Made by a program: the position numbers and the translations under genes. 64,000 bases of DNA from Argentina anserina (Eukaryota; Streptophyta; Magnoliopsida; Rosales; Rosaceae). How positions within the stretch are numbered: the stretch's first letter is position 1; each line of letters starts with the position of its first letter. Under the pieces are notes generated by a model, which was not told where the DNA came from, did no database searches, and was given only the letters and a program-made list of their open reading frames with translations. Of the stretch, positions 1 through 12,430 are shown piece after piece. The DNA is taken from NCBI RefSeq assembly GCF_933775445.1, contig NC_065878.1, positions 518,001 through 582,000 of the forward strand, in the 5' to 3' direction.

Positions 1-658
1 TGTGTTTAGTAGATCACTCACCTTTGAATTCAATGGTGAAGTGATTAGCTTCAACATCTTTGAAGCTATGAGGTATCCCCTTTCAGAATTAAGTGATTTT
101 TTTTTCAGTTGACATTCTTGATTCCCTTGCAGATAACTATCTAGATACCTTGGCACATGACGAGTTGGCATTCACTATTGCCCAATGGGCCGGATTTACA
201 AGTAATGGTTCTAACGTTTTTGAGTTAGAAGCTAATGATGTCGTGCCACTCTTTGTTCTAGAGAACGTGACCTCTCTTGAGGTTACACGTGAGGTAAGCT
301 ATGTCTCTCCTAGTCCAATTCTCTTAACTACTAACAAGAATCTTCCTTCCGTGGTGCAAGCTCCAAAGCTTGATCTTAAGGTTCTTCCGGACCACTTGAA
401 GTATGCGTTTTTGGGAGATGAGGATACATTGCCCGTGATATTTCATCTGCACTCAACAATGAACAAGAGGAGAGATTGATTGAAGTGCTGAAGAGACACA
501 AGATGGAAATAGGATGGACCCTAGCCGACATCAAAGGAATTAGCCCTACCATGTGTGTGCACCGCATTTTGCTTGAAGATGGTGCCAAACCAACCAAGAA
601 AGGTCAGAGACGCCTTCACCCACCAATGAAATCACTAAGTTGCACGATTGTGGCGTGA
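1..658 (+). pseudogene. gypsy polyprotein remnant: end of protease region and RT linker
   Basis: The first ~110 bases read as the gag-pol segment containing FNGEVISFNIFEAMRYP, then the frame shifts near 105-115 into an open stretch (93-479) with SVDILDSLADNYLDTL and PDHLKYAFLGDEDTLPVI. A one-base loss near 440 moves the frame again, and 476-658 continues with IEVLKRHKMEIGWTLADIKG and GAKPTKKGQRRLHPPMK. The linker just before RT is shortened near 630. This is the region immediately upstream of RT in Athila/Tat elements. Family assignment is sure; exact break positions are by eye. Confidence 0.8.
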
Positions 659-1128
659 TCTACCCCATCTCTGATAGTAGGTGGATCTCTCCCATTCAAG
701 TTATGCCAAAGAAGTTAGGAATCACGGTGGTGAACAACAAAGATAACGAGTTGGTGCCTCAAAGGATAATGTGTATCGACTATAGGAAGCTAAATGTTAC
801 AACAAGGAAGGACCATATGCCATCGCCATTCATTAATCAAATGCTTGAGAGGCTAGCTGGTTATTCTTTCTATTGTTTCCTTGATGGATATAGTGGATAC
901 AATCAAATTAGTGTTGCGGAGGAAGATCAAGAAAAGACCACGTTCACATGCCCTTTTGGTACGTTTGCTTATCGTCGCATGCCTTTTGGTTTATGCAATG
1001 CTCCAGGTATGTTTCAACGTTGCATGTATCACATTTTCTCTGAGTATATTGGTTCTAAAATTGAAGTTATCATGGATGATTTTTCTGTTTATAGTGAAAA
1101 TTTCGAAATATGCCTAAGAGAATGTTGA
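640..1128 (+). pseudogene. gypsy reverse transcriptase fragment
   Basis: The 162-residue stretch carries the RT fingers and palm: CIDYRKLN near residue 45-52, FLDGYSGYNQI near 80-90, PFGLCNAPGMFQ near 115-126, and the catalytic box as VIMDDFSVY near 143-151 (usual Y/F-x-D-D class). A short deletion sits just before CIDYRKLN, where the family has several more residues. The frame is lost at ~1120 by what looks like a single inserted base; RT continues in the frame that starts at 1133. Not functional. Confidence 0.88.
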
Positions 1129-1132
1129 ACTT

Positions 1133-1912
1133 GTGCTTAAACGTTGTGAAGAAACTAACTTGGTTTTGAATTGGGAAAAATGTCATTTCATGGTTACGCA
1201 AGGCATTGTCTTAGGTCATATTGTTTCATCTAGAGGAATTGAGGTTGATAAGTCTAAAATAGATCTTGTGCGTCACTTACCCATCCCCACAAATGTGAGG
1301 GATGTTCGATCGGTTCTTAGACATGCAGGTTTCTATCGTAGGTTTATCAAGGACTTTTCCAAGATTGCGAGACCAATGAGTTCATTGCTTCAAAAGGACG
1401 TTCCCTTTCACTTTGATGATAATTGCAAGCATGCATTTGAGACTTTGAAGAAGCTCTTAACGTCAGCACCAATCATGGCACCGCCGGATTGGTCCTTGCC
1501 ATTTGAGTTGATGTGTGATACCTCCGACTATGTAGTGGGAGCCATGCTAGGGCAGAGGAAGGATAAGCAGCCCTATGCCATCTATTATGCCTCACGAACA
1601 CTCAATGATGCTCAACAAAACTATACCACAACTGAAAAAGAACTTCTTGCCGTGATCTTTGCTCTAGATAAGTTTCGTTCTTATTTACTTCAATCCAAAG
1701 TTATTGTTTACACTGATCATGCAGCTTTGAGGTACTTAATGACGAAGAAGGATGCCAAACCAAGATTGATTCGATGGATTCTTTTACTTCAAGAGTTCGA
1801 CCTCGAGATCAAGGACAAGAAGGGAAGTGACAATGTATTGGCGGATCACTTGAGTCGTTTGGTGAGAGATGCCAAGCCCTTGACTATCCAAGAGAGTTTT
1901 CCGGATGAGTAG
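1133..1912 (+). pseudogene. gypsy RT thumb and RNase H domain
   Basis: The open frame of 259 residues begins in the RT thumb ([28 protein letters not shown]) and runs through the connection into RNase H. RNase H marks are [14 protein letters not shown] (first catalytic Asp), [18 protein letters not shown] (Glu), [11 protein letters not shown] (Asp) and LADHLSRL at the end. The catalytic acidic residues are all present. It stops at an in-frame TAG (1910-1912), after which the same frame continues into integrase, so the stop is a point mutation inside the polyprotein. Confidence 0.88.
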
Positions 1913-1954
1913 CTCTTTCTAATTGAGGTAAGTGAGGCATGGTATGTAGATATT

Positions 1955-3181
1955 ATGAATTATCTTGTTTCTAAGCAATTTCCGGATACTTTATCGTATG
2001 CTCAAAAGAATAGACTCAAGGCATTAGCTAAGTATTATGTTTGGGATGAACCATACTTGTGGAAACGTTGTGTTGATCAAATCATTAGGAGGTGTGTCCC
2101 AGAATCTGAACATCATTCTATACTTACTTTTTGGCATTATGAATCTTGTCGAGGGCATTTTGGTTCACGTAGGACTGCTCTTAAGGTGTTAGAATGTGGT
2201 TTTTGGCCTACGATTTTCAAAGATGCATATCATTTTTGCATGACTTGTGATAGATGCCAACGCATGGGAAACTTAGGATCTAGGGATCAAATGCCTATGA
2301 CACCGATTATATAAGTTGAAATATTTGATTGTTGGGGTATTGATTTCATGGGACCTTTTCTTAGCTCAAATGGTTTCTTGTACATACTTGTTTGTGTTGA
2401 CTATGTTTCGAAATGGGTGGAAGCAAAGGCCACCCGGACTAATGATTCTCGAGTTATTGCAGATTTCCTTCGTTATAACATTTTCTCTAGGTTCGGTATG
2501 CCGAGAGTTATCATTAGTGATGGAGGATCTCACTTTTGCAACCGGACCATTGACGCGTTGTTGAAGAAGTATGGAATCAAGCATAAGGTTGCTACGCCTT
2601 ATCACCCCCAAACAAGTGGACAAGTGGAGCTATCTAATCGTGAGATCAAGAGAATTTTGGAGAAGTCTGTTGGACCATCACGCAAGGATTGGTCTCAACG
2701 ATTGGATGATGCTCTTTGGGCCTATAGGACGGCATACAAGACTCCTCTTGGCATTTCACCAATTCGATTAGTCTATGGCAAGGCGTGCCATCTTCCTGTG
2801 GAACTTGAACATCGTGCATGGTGGACTGTGAAGAATTTTAACATGGACATTGATGAGGCCGGATTGCATAGGAAGTTACAATTGCATGAGCTTGAAGAGA
2901 TTAGAAATGAGGCCTATGATTCGACAATGGTTTACAAGGAGAAAATTAAGACATTCCATGACCGCATGATTAGGAAGAAACACTTTGTCGTTGGACAGAA
3001 AGTTCTTTTGTTTAATTCTCGACTTAAGTTGTTTCCTGGTAAATTACATTCTAGATGGATAGGTCCTTTCATTATTACTAACGTTTTTCCTTCTGGTGCT
3101 ATCATGAAGCCTTATTTGGAGAATATGGAGAATTATGTGATTGAGGAGACGTCTCTCCTTGATCCTACGGCAAGCAAGTGA
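1955..3181 (+). pseudogene. gypsy integrase (zinc-binding, core and C-terminal part)
   Basis: Same frame as the RNase H segment, broken by an in-frame TAA at 2312-2314. The first piece holds the HHCC zinc-binding module (ESCRGHFGSRRTALKVLE, then CMTCDRCQRMG). The second piece (2348-3181, 277 aa) holds the core with catalytic residues in [21 protein letters not shown] and the Glu of [16 protein letters not shown], followed by the family signature [15 protein letters not shown] and a C-terminal region with [22 protein letters not shown]. The last ~15 residues differ from the usual end. No chromodomain follows. Confidence 0.9.
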
Positions 3182-4991
3182 TGTTTTGGAGATAGTCTAG
3201 GCTATAGACTCTAAACTTAAGCCAAGAAGGAGTCATCAACGAGTGTTTGCATTTTCTTATCTCTTTTTAATTTTCATTGCTTATCATATTGTATATTGAG
3301 GGCAATGTAAGTTTTAAGTGTGGGATGTGTATACATAATTCGTTGTGTTTTATTGTTTGATGCTTATGTGTTTCAATTTTGTTGTTTTGATTTTCATTTT
3401 TAGATTGAATTTTCTGTTTTGTTTTTCGATTTTAAGTTGTGTTGTTTTTGTTCTGAGTCATAGGTATGCCTTTGACTGTCTAGGATGAGATGATCTTTGA
3501 ATTTATGGTTGATAGATGATCATGATATTGAATTGAACCTACTTGTTATTTGATGGTTAATCGATGTGTAGATTTTGTATGAACATGTAGTAGATGAGGA
3601 TTTTGAAACTTAGGTACAAAATGAACATATTCCTTACTTGTTTGAATTCATGTAACCTATGTGAGTTTTGAGCCATATATGTGCCTTTCTTTGGAGAGTT
3701 TATTCTATCATTTCTTGGCTTTATAACCTCATTACATTTATTTTGATCAATTCATATGCCATAGAATTGCAGTGAATTAGAGAATGCTAGAACTTACGTT
3801 GTGAACTTTCGAAGCTTTATGTCATAATATACTCTGATTTTGAAAAGGATTTTTGGATCTTTTTAGGATTTCTACCACTTAAGCCAAAAAGCCGCATATC
3901 CCTATTTGAGCCATGCTTGGGACATCTTAGTGTTAACCCCGTTTGAGCCTACGTTAAGTCTTTTCTTTCATTACCAACATGTTATATCCTTGGTTAGTAT
4001 AGTTATATCTCTACCTTGTCTTTGAGGCTTGGTAGAGCCGATTTTTGGATGTTAGTATGGAGTGATGATTTGATTCAAGTGTGGGGTTATGCTATTGTAT
4101 GTAAGAATGCTGTGAAAAGAGTATGGAATAGAAAGAAAAATTGATTGATGCCGTGTGAAAAAGAAGAAGAAAAAGTATAGATGCACGGTTTGCAAAAGAA
4201 AAAAAATGAAAAGATTGAATGAAAAGATGTCACGGCACGTCACTTGTTTATGTGAATTTGGAGTTGTGTTGTATTTGTTGAAAGCTCAATAATGTTATAC
4301 TTTAGCCTTTATTAATTTTCACAATGTTTAAAGTGAAGGATGGGTCCAACATGATGATATTTGGCCATTGTTTTATGGAGTATGACGACATAAGGTGGAT
4401 ATTTTGCTCTGCTAAGTCTTGAGGATGACCTTTGTGATTCCTTTACCCTGAAAAATGATATCATGTCGAGCCTATGCCTACCATTTTCTAAAGATGCGCA
4501 TGATTCTTAAAATGAGTAGCTCTTGATCTGTGGAGTTTGTTTCATGAGTAAGCATATGGTTTGGGTTCATTTGTGCATATGATTGGTATCTTTCATGAGG
4601 GTTTCGATTTCACTATATGTTTATAACTCTTGTGTGTGAAAAGCTTTTAAGCATATGCCATGTTCTTGAGAGAAAAGATTTGGAGTGCATATCCCTTGTG
4701 AGTTGAATTTGAACTTGTTTTGAACATGTTGAGATGAATATCACCTTTGTTTCTGTCATGTCTTACTTGTTAAATGAAATCTCATGTTTATTAACCATTG
4801 AATCCATCTTATCTATTTCGATTGAGTGTTATTCTTGATGCTATGAGTTTGAAGATCTTTAAGACAAAATGTTGAAGGCATTAGTATGTGTGTCGTTAGC
4901 ATTAGTAGTGTCGTTATTCTTGTTTTTGTTTTATGTTTTGATTTCCCTTTTTAGTGTTTGCTAAGGGACTAGCAAAGTTTAAGTGTGTGGT
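3182..4991 (+). other. non-coding 3' internal region of the gypsy element
   Basis: This 1.8 kb stretch between integrase and LTR has no convincing reading frame; an env-like ORF, which some Athila elements have here, is not visible. It contains two 'AAGTGTGGG'-type motifs (around 3317-3325 and 4981-4990), of which the second directly precedes the LTR and is the worn polypurine tract. A short minus-strand ORF near 4052-4243 is low complexity and not believed. Confidence 0.65.
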
Positions 4992-6566
4992 TGTTAATAG
5001 GAGCACAAAGTGTGACGTTCTTAGTGTTTATATGCCCTATTCTTATGCTTTTTTACTTCTTATTTAGTTGTTTTAGGTTCATATTTGTCATTTGTATGTT
5101 CTAAGTAAAGCTATGCCGAAATTGAATGAATTGATGATGAAATTGTGCTAAGTGATAGAAATCCTTATTGAGCTAGGATTCCTTACTCGACTAGGACTCT
5201 ACTTTCCTATTTTCATTCTTTCATATTCCTTACTCATCGATTTCTTTTCAGGAAAGACAAATCATACTTGGAAAGGAAGTAGTGATACCATGATGCATTC
5301 CTAATGAGACAAGGAAATCATATCCGAGTTGAAGAAGGAGAAGAAGAGGCCGGCCTAGCTATTCCTAGTTGAACAAGGAGAGATGCCGTGCAGCCCATAT
5401 GTGTTCTCCCTATTGGACTTGATTTCCCACATCAAGTTGGATTTAGAGTACATGAATCAAAGTCCATAACAAATAAGATTTCAGCTTCCCAATTAGATTC
5501 TACCTCCTTAAGGGACGGCAAGAGGGCTTCATTGACTCTTATATATAGAGGCTCGGCCTCCCCATTCATTCATCATCAACCTTGCACACAAGCACAAGCC
5601 ATAGCTCTGCCGAATTAGTCCCTCATCCACCAAGAAATCCTAGAATCGAAATTCATCCTTTTTCCATCCTTTTGATTCGAAGCAAGTAACCTAGGATCTT
5701 CGTTTGCTTGGAATAAACCCCGTAGGATTATTTCAAAGTGTAACTCTATGATCTTCATGTTTTATTTCGGTTTTATATGTTCTTGTTCTTGGATGATTTC
5801 TGTTTTTATTTTGTTAAAGTTTAATTCAATCTTGTCTATGAGATAGTTGTGACTTTCGAATTGTGTAATGATATGGAAATTTTGATTTCTCTTCAATGAT
5901 TTCTGTTATGATGCCATGAGGTCTTGTTCTATGTTCTTGATTAAATTTTGGTGTGTTTTTATATTGCATGTGTGATTAAGACAAGTAGTTGATGTTGCAT
6001 ATGTTAATCATTCAAAGTTAGTAACGATTATGATACAAGTAGTGGATTAATTGTTCTTTGGTTTTTCCACCGAATTTGATTCTAAGTTCGGCATTGGATA
6101 GGTACTTAAAACATGTTGATTTCTCTATGTGATATGTAATTGCATGATGAATTGGTATGTTAGATTTCGTAGCAAGACAAGTAGTTAAGCTCGAATGTAT
6201 CCATGTATTAGGAACCAAGTAGGAACTTGATGCATGATCGAACTTAGTTTGAACCTTGATACCTACGGCATGAACATGATTGAGAATAGAATTCGATGGC
6301 TTTGTTCTTACATGATTTGTTTGGTGATTGCTTATGTGTTGGTTGGTTGATCACATGTATATATTAGTTTAGGTTTTATTTTCTGTTTTTATCTTTCAAT
6401 CCGATCATATAAATCAACTCCTTTATATCTTTATGAATTTGTGTTAATTGATATGATCCTAAGCCCTGGCTGGATCCCCGGTTTGTAAACTATACCCTCT
6501 TGTTTTATACTACTAATGATGTGTACATGGTTAAATATTGATGTCGAGTAATCGAGCAATCCATCA
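4992..6566 (+). repeat. 3' LTR of the gypsy element
   Basis: The LTR begins TGTTAATAGGAGCAC just after the polypurine tract and is read to a CA at 6566 (..AATCCATCA). The limits are supported by a second LTR of related type at 48580-50095, which has clean TSDs: the distance from start to TATA box (about 550 versus 535 bp) and from TATA box to end (about 1030 versus 970 bp) agree. Both share the motif GACGTTCTTA near the start and a CCCGG...TATACCC-like block near the end. The 76-residue ORF at 5388-5618 lies inside and is not a gene. Confidence 0.7.
5539..5549 (+). promoter_or_regulatory. LTR TATA box
   Basis: CTTATATATAGAGG followed about 30 bases later by a CA-rich start region. Its position about 550 bases into the LTR fits the U3/R boundary of this LTR type. 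Confidence 0.5.
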
Positions 6567-6746
6567 GGTAACTGGATTGTTCCTTGCCCCTGTATTCTTG
6601 TTGTACAACCTTATACCTACTTTACTCTCCAGAGCTCTTAATTCTTAAACTAGTGTGGTTCTCATTTATATTATCCACTGGCTATTGGTCTGTGTCATTG
6701 GAACTGGACACATGACTCCTTTGATTTGCTCCCCCTACCGAAAATT

Positions 6747-8197
6747 CTAGGGTACCGGGGGTACTGTATGCCGTGGTTCTTGTAATATTGTAGCCATTAG
6801 ATTATGTAATGGTTAAGAATATTCAAAAATAGATCTCACTTGTTTACCATGTCGCAATATAGTTAAATAATTAATTATGAGAGTTTATTCTAAAAAGGAA
6901 AATAATCAATGAGTTTTTTTATTACTAATTAACTACATCATTAATACTTTTTTGAAATAATTAAAACTGAGATCTATTTCAGGTAATATTTTCATTAAAT
7001 AACATAATCACTTATATGAAGATATTATCTTACCTTGTAGGTGTGAACATTTACATTTAATCGGGTACTTACCACTTAGAATTATATTTACAAGTTTTGG
7101 AACCAATTTACATATGTTGCAATGAATATGTTGTTGTAGTGCGTAAATTTTCATTTTGTTGTGTACGTAGGCATGTGTCTTCTTTCTTGTAATAGAGTAC
7201 TTGGTTGTGTAATTGGGTGATATTTTAAATTATTACATTTTTCACCACGTTATTACTAATATGGGGACAATTGATAAGATTTTTTGTAATAAATGTTATA
7301 TAAATAATAATTACAAGGTCACAACATATTTACATGTTCATGACTCATTCTACAAATTTGAAGACAATTGTTTTGTACAAGTGGTATATTTACACAAAAG
7401 AGTTCATATGTTCTCATTTATGTAATAGAGTTTTCAGTTGTGTAATTAGGCGGTATTCTATGTTATCACATTTTTCACAACATTATTATGAATATAGGGA
7501 TAATTTATAAAAGTGTTTGTAATAAATGTTATATAGTTGTAATTACAAGGCCACATATATATATATATATATATTTACATGTTCATGATTCATTTTATAA
7601 ATTTAAAGTCAAATGTGTTGTAAAGGTGATACATTTTCATATGTACACAAAATAGTCCATGTGTCCTCATTCATGTAATATAGTTTTCAGTTTGTGTATT
7701 TGGGTGGTATTTAAAATAATTACATTTTTACAACGTTATTACGAATACGATGACAGTTGATAAAATAATTACCATATTTACATGTTCGTGACTCATTTTA
7801 CAAATTTGAAGACTCATGTGTTGTAAAGGTGGTAAATTTTCATATTTCCACAAAATAGTCTATGTGTCCTTATTCATGTAATAGAGTGCTTAGTTGCGTA
7901 AAAATAACCTAATTATTATATTTACATGATTCACCATTGAATTAAGAGAATTACTACGATCCTGATCATAAATGATAATTTATCTCTTATTTGGTGTAAT
8001 TAATATGTTAATAGCCTATATTACATGTATTTCAACAAAGTTACTAATATGACCACATATGTATTGTTAAATTGTAAAAAAAAAAATGTCACACGTCTGA
8101 ATTTAAATGGGTAACATGATGACAGATTATTCAGGTTACAAAGATTTTGTATAAAAAAATAGAAAAGGGGGGTATGTGGTAGCGGTGGGTACCCTAG
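6747..8197. other. AT-rich block bounded by an inverted CTAGGGTACC pair, possible non-autonomous DNA element
   Basis: CTAGGGTACC at 6747-6756 is matched in inverted orientation by GGTACCCTAG at 8188-8197, with weaker similarity continuing inward (TACnnnATnCC). The interior holds the ~230 bp tandem repeats. No target-site duplication is visible and half of the 10-mer is itself palindromic, so this is only a candidate. No gene is present. Confidence 0.2.
7120..7905. repeat. degenerate tandem repeat, unit about 200-250 bp
   Basis: Three nearly full units plus flanking partial ones, anchored on TGTAATAGAG-like starts at 7188, 7421, 7674 and 7877 (periods 233, 253 and 203 bases). Each unit carries the blocks TTACATTTTTCACnACnTTATTA, TTACATGTTCATGACTCATT and GTTGTAAAGGTGGTA in the same order. 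The second unit is enlarged by a (TA)n run near 7553-7575. AT-rich and non-coding. Confidence 0.75.
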
Positions 8198-9939
8198 CCT
8201 GTCTCTGCTTCCTACGGTTAGAGACCAAGTTTAATTTCCTACTCAAGAACTTCACTGGTAACAAACCATATGATTCAGTCATTCATTTTGTTTCGCTTTC
8301 AATGAATTAAGAGGTTTGAATATCAGATGCTCTTGTTCCTTTTGTTTTATAAATACAGTTTAGAGCTTGATGTGTGAAAATATTCCATCAAATTAATTTT
8401 ATGAAGCTCCTTTACAGTGACAGAAAATTTCAGTGTACTTCCTTACAAAGAGCTGCATTGTTTCATTGATTGACATATGCATCTTTATACTTCATGCACA
8501 ATTTTACACGGAGAAACTGATTTGAACCTATCCTTTATTCATCTTTGGTTGTCCTGAAGTATTTATGTTCTTTGTTGAAGAGTTAGGGCATAACGATGTT
8601 CTGGGCATCGTTTATGCTCACCCTTTTGTTTTTCTTAAAATTCAGGTGGTGATTAGTTCAGTGTGTGAAGTTGGAATCGTTCAACTTTCTGCTACGCTTC
8701 GTTGGAAAAGCAAGTAATTTAGGTGAGGTTTAGGCTGGTCCATCCCATAAGTTTAGATATACATCGTAGCATATTAGTCTTTGGGGATAGGGTTCAACTA
8801 CTTACCTGGGTGATGAATATCACATTGGGGTTGTATTTATTTGCTGTAATCTCCAGACTGTTCCCTATGTTCAAATCTTATCCATCAACCATTTAAACCG
8901 GTATATTATTGTGTCCCTCAATTATTTGTTCATGTGTATCTAGCTGGAATTCTTTATTTGCTGCATAGGCTTCTTGGTGGTTTTCTCTCTATTAGTATGC
9001 AAATCAAGGTTTTTCTTAAGTAATTGGTTTCCTAAGTTTAAACACTTGTGAGGGTGAAATTCTGCTGGTTCTACTGAATTTTTTGAAAAAAAAAAACTGT
9101 TGTTTTGCTCACTTTGTCCTTATTGTTACCCTACTTCCACACGTCCAATTGTCCTGAATTTTTCGTGTTGTTCCTATTATATGAATTATTGAATATCGAC
9201 TGATTTGAAAATTTTTAGTTGATTTTTATTTATTTTGTTAAACAATGAATCCTCAGTGATTTTACAAAGACTTATCTGCGTTTGGGAAAAAAAAAAGTGA
9301 AGCCCTTTGTTGATTGTTCCGTATTGAACTCCCATTTGTTATAATTAATTTCCGTTCTTTATATGTGTAAAATTAGACTGCCTTTTGATTATTTTGAAAC
9401 TAAATCCAAGTCGTTTGGACTTAAGACAAAAAAAAAATAAGTCAGGTGCATTCGAAATTTTAGTATGTTTCACCTTATCATGTTCATTTCTATTATGGAA
9501 AGTTTCAACCCCTTCTCTTTATAGATTAATGTCATAAGTCCCTCACGTCAATCTGCTCCTGCCTTATTAATCCATTGTAGTCTTTCCTACTCCGGCCTAA
9601 TTTTCACACTCCCATGCTTGAGAACCCTAAAAGTTGCACCCGGGTTTAGGGGTGTGACAGTGTTGCACCGTCTGCATGTTGTCCTAAGAGCATCAACAGT
9701 GTGGATTTGTTTTTTACACTAAAATTTGGGTCCAAATGTGCCGGAATAGTGATTTGAGTCTCATCTGATTAGTGTATAACATAATTTATTCTTTTTGAGT
9801 GTTGTTGTGTTGTAGAGTTTATTTTAGAATTTTTTTACCCATATTTAGGATTAATATGCAAACTTTTCCATTGTATGGCATTATTCATATTTAAGTCTTT
9901 TGTTCTATGTTTAATGAATGTACTCGTATATGTGTGTAG
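8198..9939. other. intergenic DNA, nothing identified
   Basis: AT-rich sequence with several short A and T runs and no ORF of note. A motif TTTAGGGGTGTGACA at 9645-9659 resembles the end of a chromovirus-type LTR, and TTTTATAAATACAG near 8347 could be its TATA box, but I cannot define an LTR with confidence. Confidence 0.4.
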
Positions 9940-10585
9940 ATTTTTTTTAGATTTTTTATTTTTGAAAAATGAAATGAATTCATTTGGCATAAAGCCACTT
10001 CGAACGCAATACTCATTGACGACCACAAGGTTCAAGCATATAGGTGACAAGCCACCCCATACAGACACTAATACTAGGCAATAAAATGAAAGAACGAAAT
10101 TCAAGAATTCAAACTAAACTGCGTCCAAAACAATGGACATAACTAAAGTTCAGAAACTAAAAGCAAAAGAAGCAAATAACTTCTCTACCTCGAAATTGAA
10201 GGAGAAAACCCCATCAAACTAAAGATAGAAAAGGATCCTTCCCATGGTGCCCAGAATCGGACCAAACCTACAAGTAAGAAAGCAGGAAAGATGAAATAAC
10301 GAAGCCTAGCCCGAAGGAATGAGACCTGACAGGACTTGACCCGGATATCACCTTGAAATCTGAGGAGGCACTGTGGGGACCACCTTAGAGATGACTTTAC
10401 TGAAAATTAACAAAGTCAACCCTATGATGGACTACCCTAAACATGAGGAAAAACAAATACATTTCTAAAATCAAATGTCAGCCTCAACTCCTGGAGCCAT
10501 CTTCCCCCCCCTAAGGCAACAACCTCCTCAACAAAACACATCACAAATTTCAACTGAACTAATTGGCTTACCGGTAATCAGAGCA
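9940..10585 (-). mobile_element. 5'-truncated LINE, 3' untranslated tail
   Basis: Read on the minus strand the segment is T-rich non-coding DNA that ends in ATGAATTCATTTCATTTT, then AT-rich sequence and a short A run (plus strand T run near 9942-9950). This is the look of a plant L1 3' UTR with its A-rich tail. No ORF2 sequence is present, so the call rests on composition and the tail. Confidence 0.35.
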
Positions 10586-10589
10586 ATCT

Positions 10590-12430
10590 AATACAATGAA
10601 TTACAGAGGATATAAAATAGGAAGGTAAAGGATTGATAGAAGTGCATTTGTGACAAAATGGGTTTGTCACCAAAAGGGTAAATTCTAGTAGTGTCACCTT
10701 GTATTGGCTTTAGGTATATAACATATCTCCAGCTAGCTAGCGATCTCATAATCGACCCTAGTGTGGTGAATAAAATCCGAAAACTAAATTGTAAAATACA
10801 CTTCCCCCAATGAATCGTAAACAAGTACGGTTCCCAATCCTATATATGAGGCTCGTTGTTATAAATAACCAAAGCCAAAGCCTCAAAATAAATTCAACAA
10901 ACTCGACATGTCCCACATGTTGGAAAATGCTTAAACAAAATAAATGAAATAATATTAATATTAGAAATCCCATTTCTGGGTAGATACTCGTAATATTACA
11001 AAATCTTATTAATACGATATCTAAATTTCAATATCGAACAAAAGAAAATACCGTAATCCGACATATCCCAAAATATCAAATAAGGTGTTATATAATTCTC
11101 ATATTTATTTCAAAATCAAATAACTAGAAATCAATATAGATAATCAAGAAAATAATAACTTCATATAACGCCAAAATTATTTAATTAGAAATAATCATGC
11201 ATGCATTATATTTCAAAATAAAAGTCCACTCACAGTATGAGACCTAAGCCTGACGATGCCCGTAATATTCCTCGAGCGAACCACAACGTATCTTGAAGAC
11301 CTATAACGTTAATGGGAATGTAAGTTCCACGTTCGAATAATTAATCTAATAAATCCTTAACTTCCAATAAATTTTAATCCGCTCAATACTTCCAGGAAGT
11401 AAACCAAACTTCACTACTAATACCGTTTTGATACTTCTAATATTATAGAAGAGAAACCGAGGAAATCTGACGGCGGATTTCCAATAATTGCATCTTAGAT
11501 AATATCCATCACTTGATTATTACCCAATAATCTCCAAACTTCACCAAATTACACATATTATATATCCAAACAATCGTCTCGATGAGCACTACTCAAAAAG
11601 CTAACCCTTGAGTTCGGAAACCACGGACGCGCTGCCGGTCTCCGACTCCGAATCAGGGTGCATGGCATATATGAATCTCTTCATTTCAATGAGACTAACA
11701 ACTTTCATAACTAGCACAAAGGCCAAATTCGAGTGTAGAAGGTCCAATTTACCTTGAGAAGAAAAAAAATCCCAATTCCAAACCCTAGAACAATCATTTC
11801 ATCGATTCTCTTTCCTCGGGTTGAATTGAGCCATGAAATTTGGAGGTGTTGTAGAGCATGACAAGGCACACAAAACCCGATTTGGCCGGAGTTGGCCGGA
11901 ATTAGAAAAATACACCGAAAAAACTTCATACCTTGTTTTGTTCGATTCGTGATGTACAATGAGTTATAGGTTGCAAGCCATATATGGTTGGAAAGCTTAT
12001 TCGACAACGAAGACAACGAGACCAATTTCACGGCCATAAGTGGCCTGAAAACGTCGTCGGGGAAGCTGGGATTTTTTGGCACATTTCCAAAAATGGCAGG
12101 TTGCCATTTTCAACTATTTCTCAAAATAGAAAGTTTCTATTTATAGGCGTAGGGTTTTGAATCTAGTTACTAAAATGCCCCACACTTCAAACTTTTATAA
12201 CTTCTTCATACACACTCCGAATAAAGTGTGTCACGTGTCTACGGACTCATTTTAACGTTCTCTACAACTTTCGTGAAGATAGTTTCCTCAAATAAGAAAC
12301 TATAATAAAAATTCAACTTTTGAGCTTATTAAAACCTCGATTTACCGTCTCATAAACCATAAAATGAGTTTGAATAGTAAAACTCATCACTCAAGTAAAA
12401 GTTAATTGAGAAGCAGGTGATTTGGTTCGG
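10590..12430 (-). repeat. Ty3/gypsy LTR remnant (Tekay/Del-like), minus strand
   Basis: On the minus strand a U3-like region (CTTCACGAAAGTTGTAGAG, then GAGTGTGTATGAAGAAG) leads to a TATA box CCTATAAATAG (plus 12138-12147) and a long leader. The same order of blocks is found on the plus strand at 16.1-16.25 kb (CTTCACGAAAGTTGTAGGG, GAGTCTGTATGAAAACG, AGTATAAATAGGGG), so both are LTR copies of one lineage. Neither end can be fixed. ORFs inside it (for example 11711-12082, minus) are by-products of the leader. Confidence 0.5.

Larger units (their letters stand above)
1..6566 (+). mobile_element. Ty3/gypsy retrotransposon (Athila/Tat branch), 3' part, degenerate
   Basis: The window opens inside a Ty3/gypsy element read on the plus strand. 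In order it has the protease-RT linker, reverse transcriptase, RNase H, zinc-binding and core integrase (to 3181), a ~1.8 kb non-coding stretch, a remnant polypurine tract (AAGTGTGTGG at 4981-4990) and a 3' LTR (4992-6566). The domain order PR-RT-RH-IN and the residue pattern of RT and IN point to the Athila/Tat group of non-chromodomain plant gypsy elements. The reading frame changes at least three times and carries two in-frame stops, so the copy is dead. The 5' LTR and gag lie outside the window. Confidence 0.9.

Noticed and set aside
5388..5618. 76-codon ORF
   Set aside because: Lies in the R/U5 part of the gypsy LTR and has no domain.
1..6566. Env-like ORF in the Athila-type element
   Set aside because: No open or conserved frame between integrase and LTR.
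11711..12082. 123-codon minus-strand ORF
   Set aside because: Lies in the leader of a gypsy LTR just after its TATA box; no recognisable protein.
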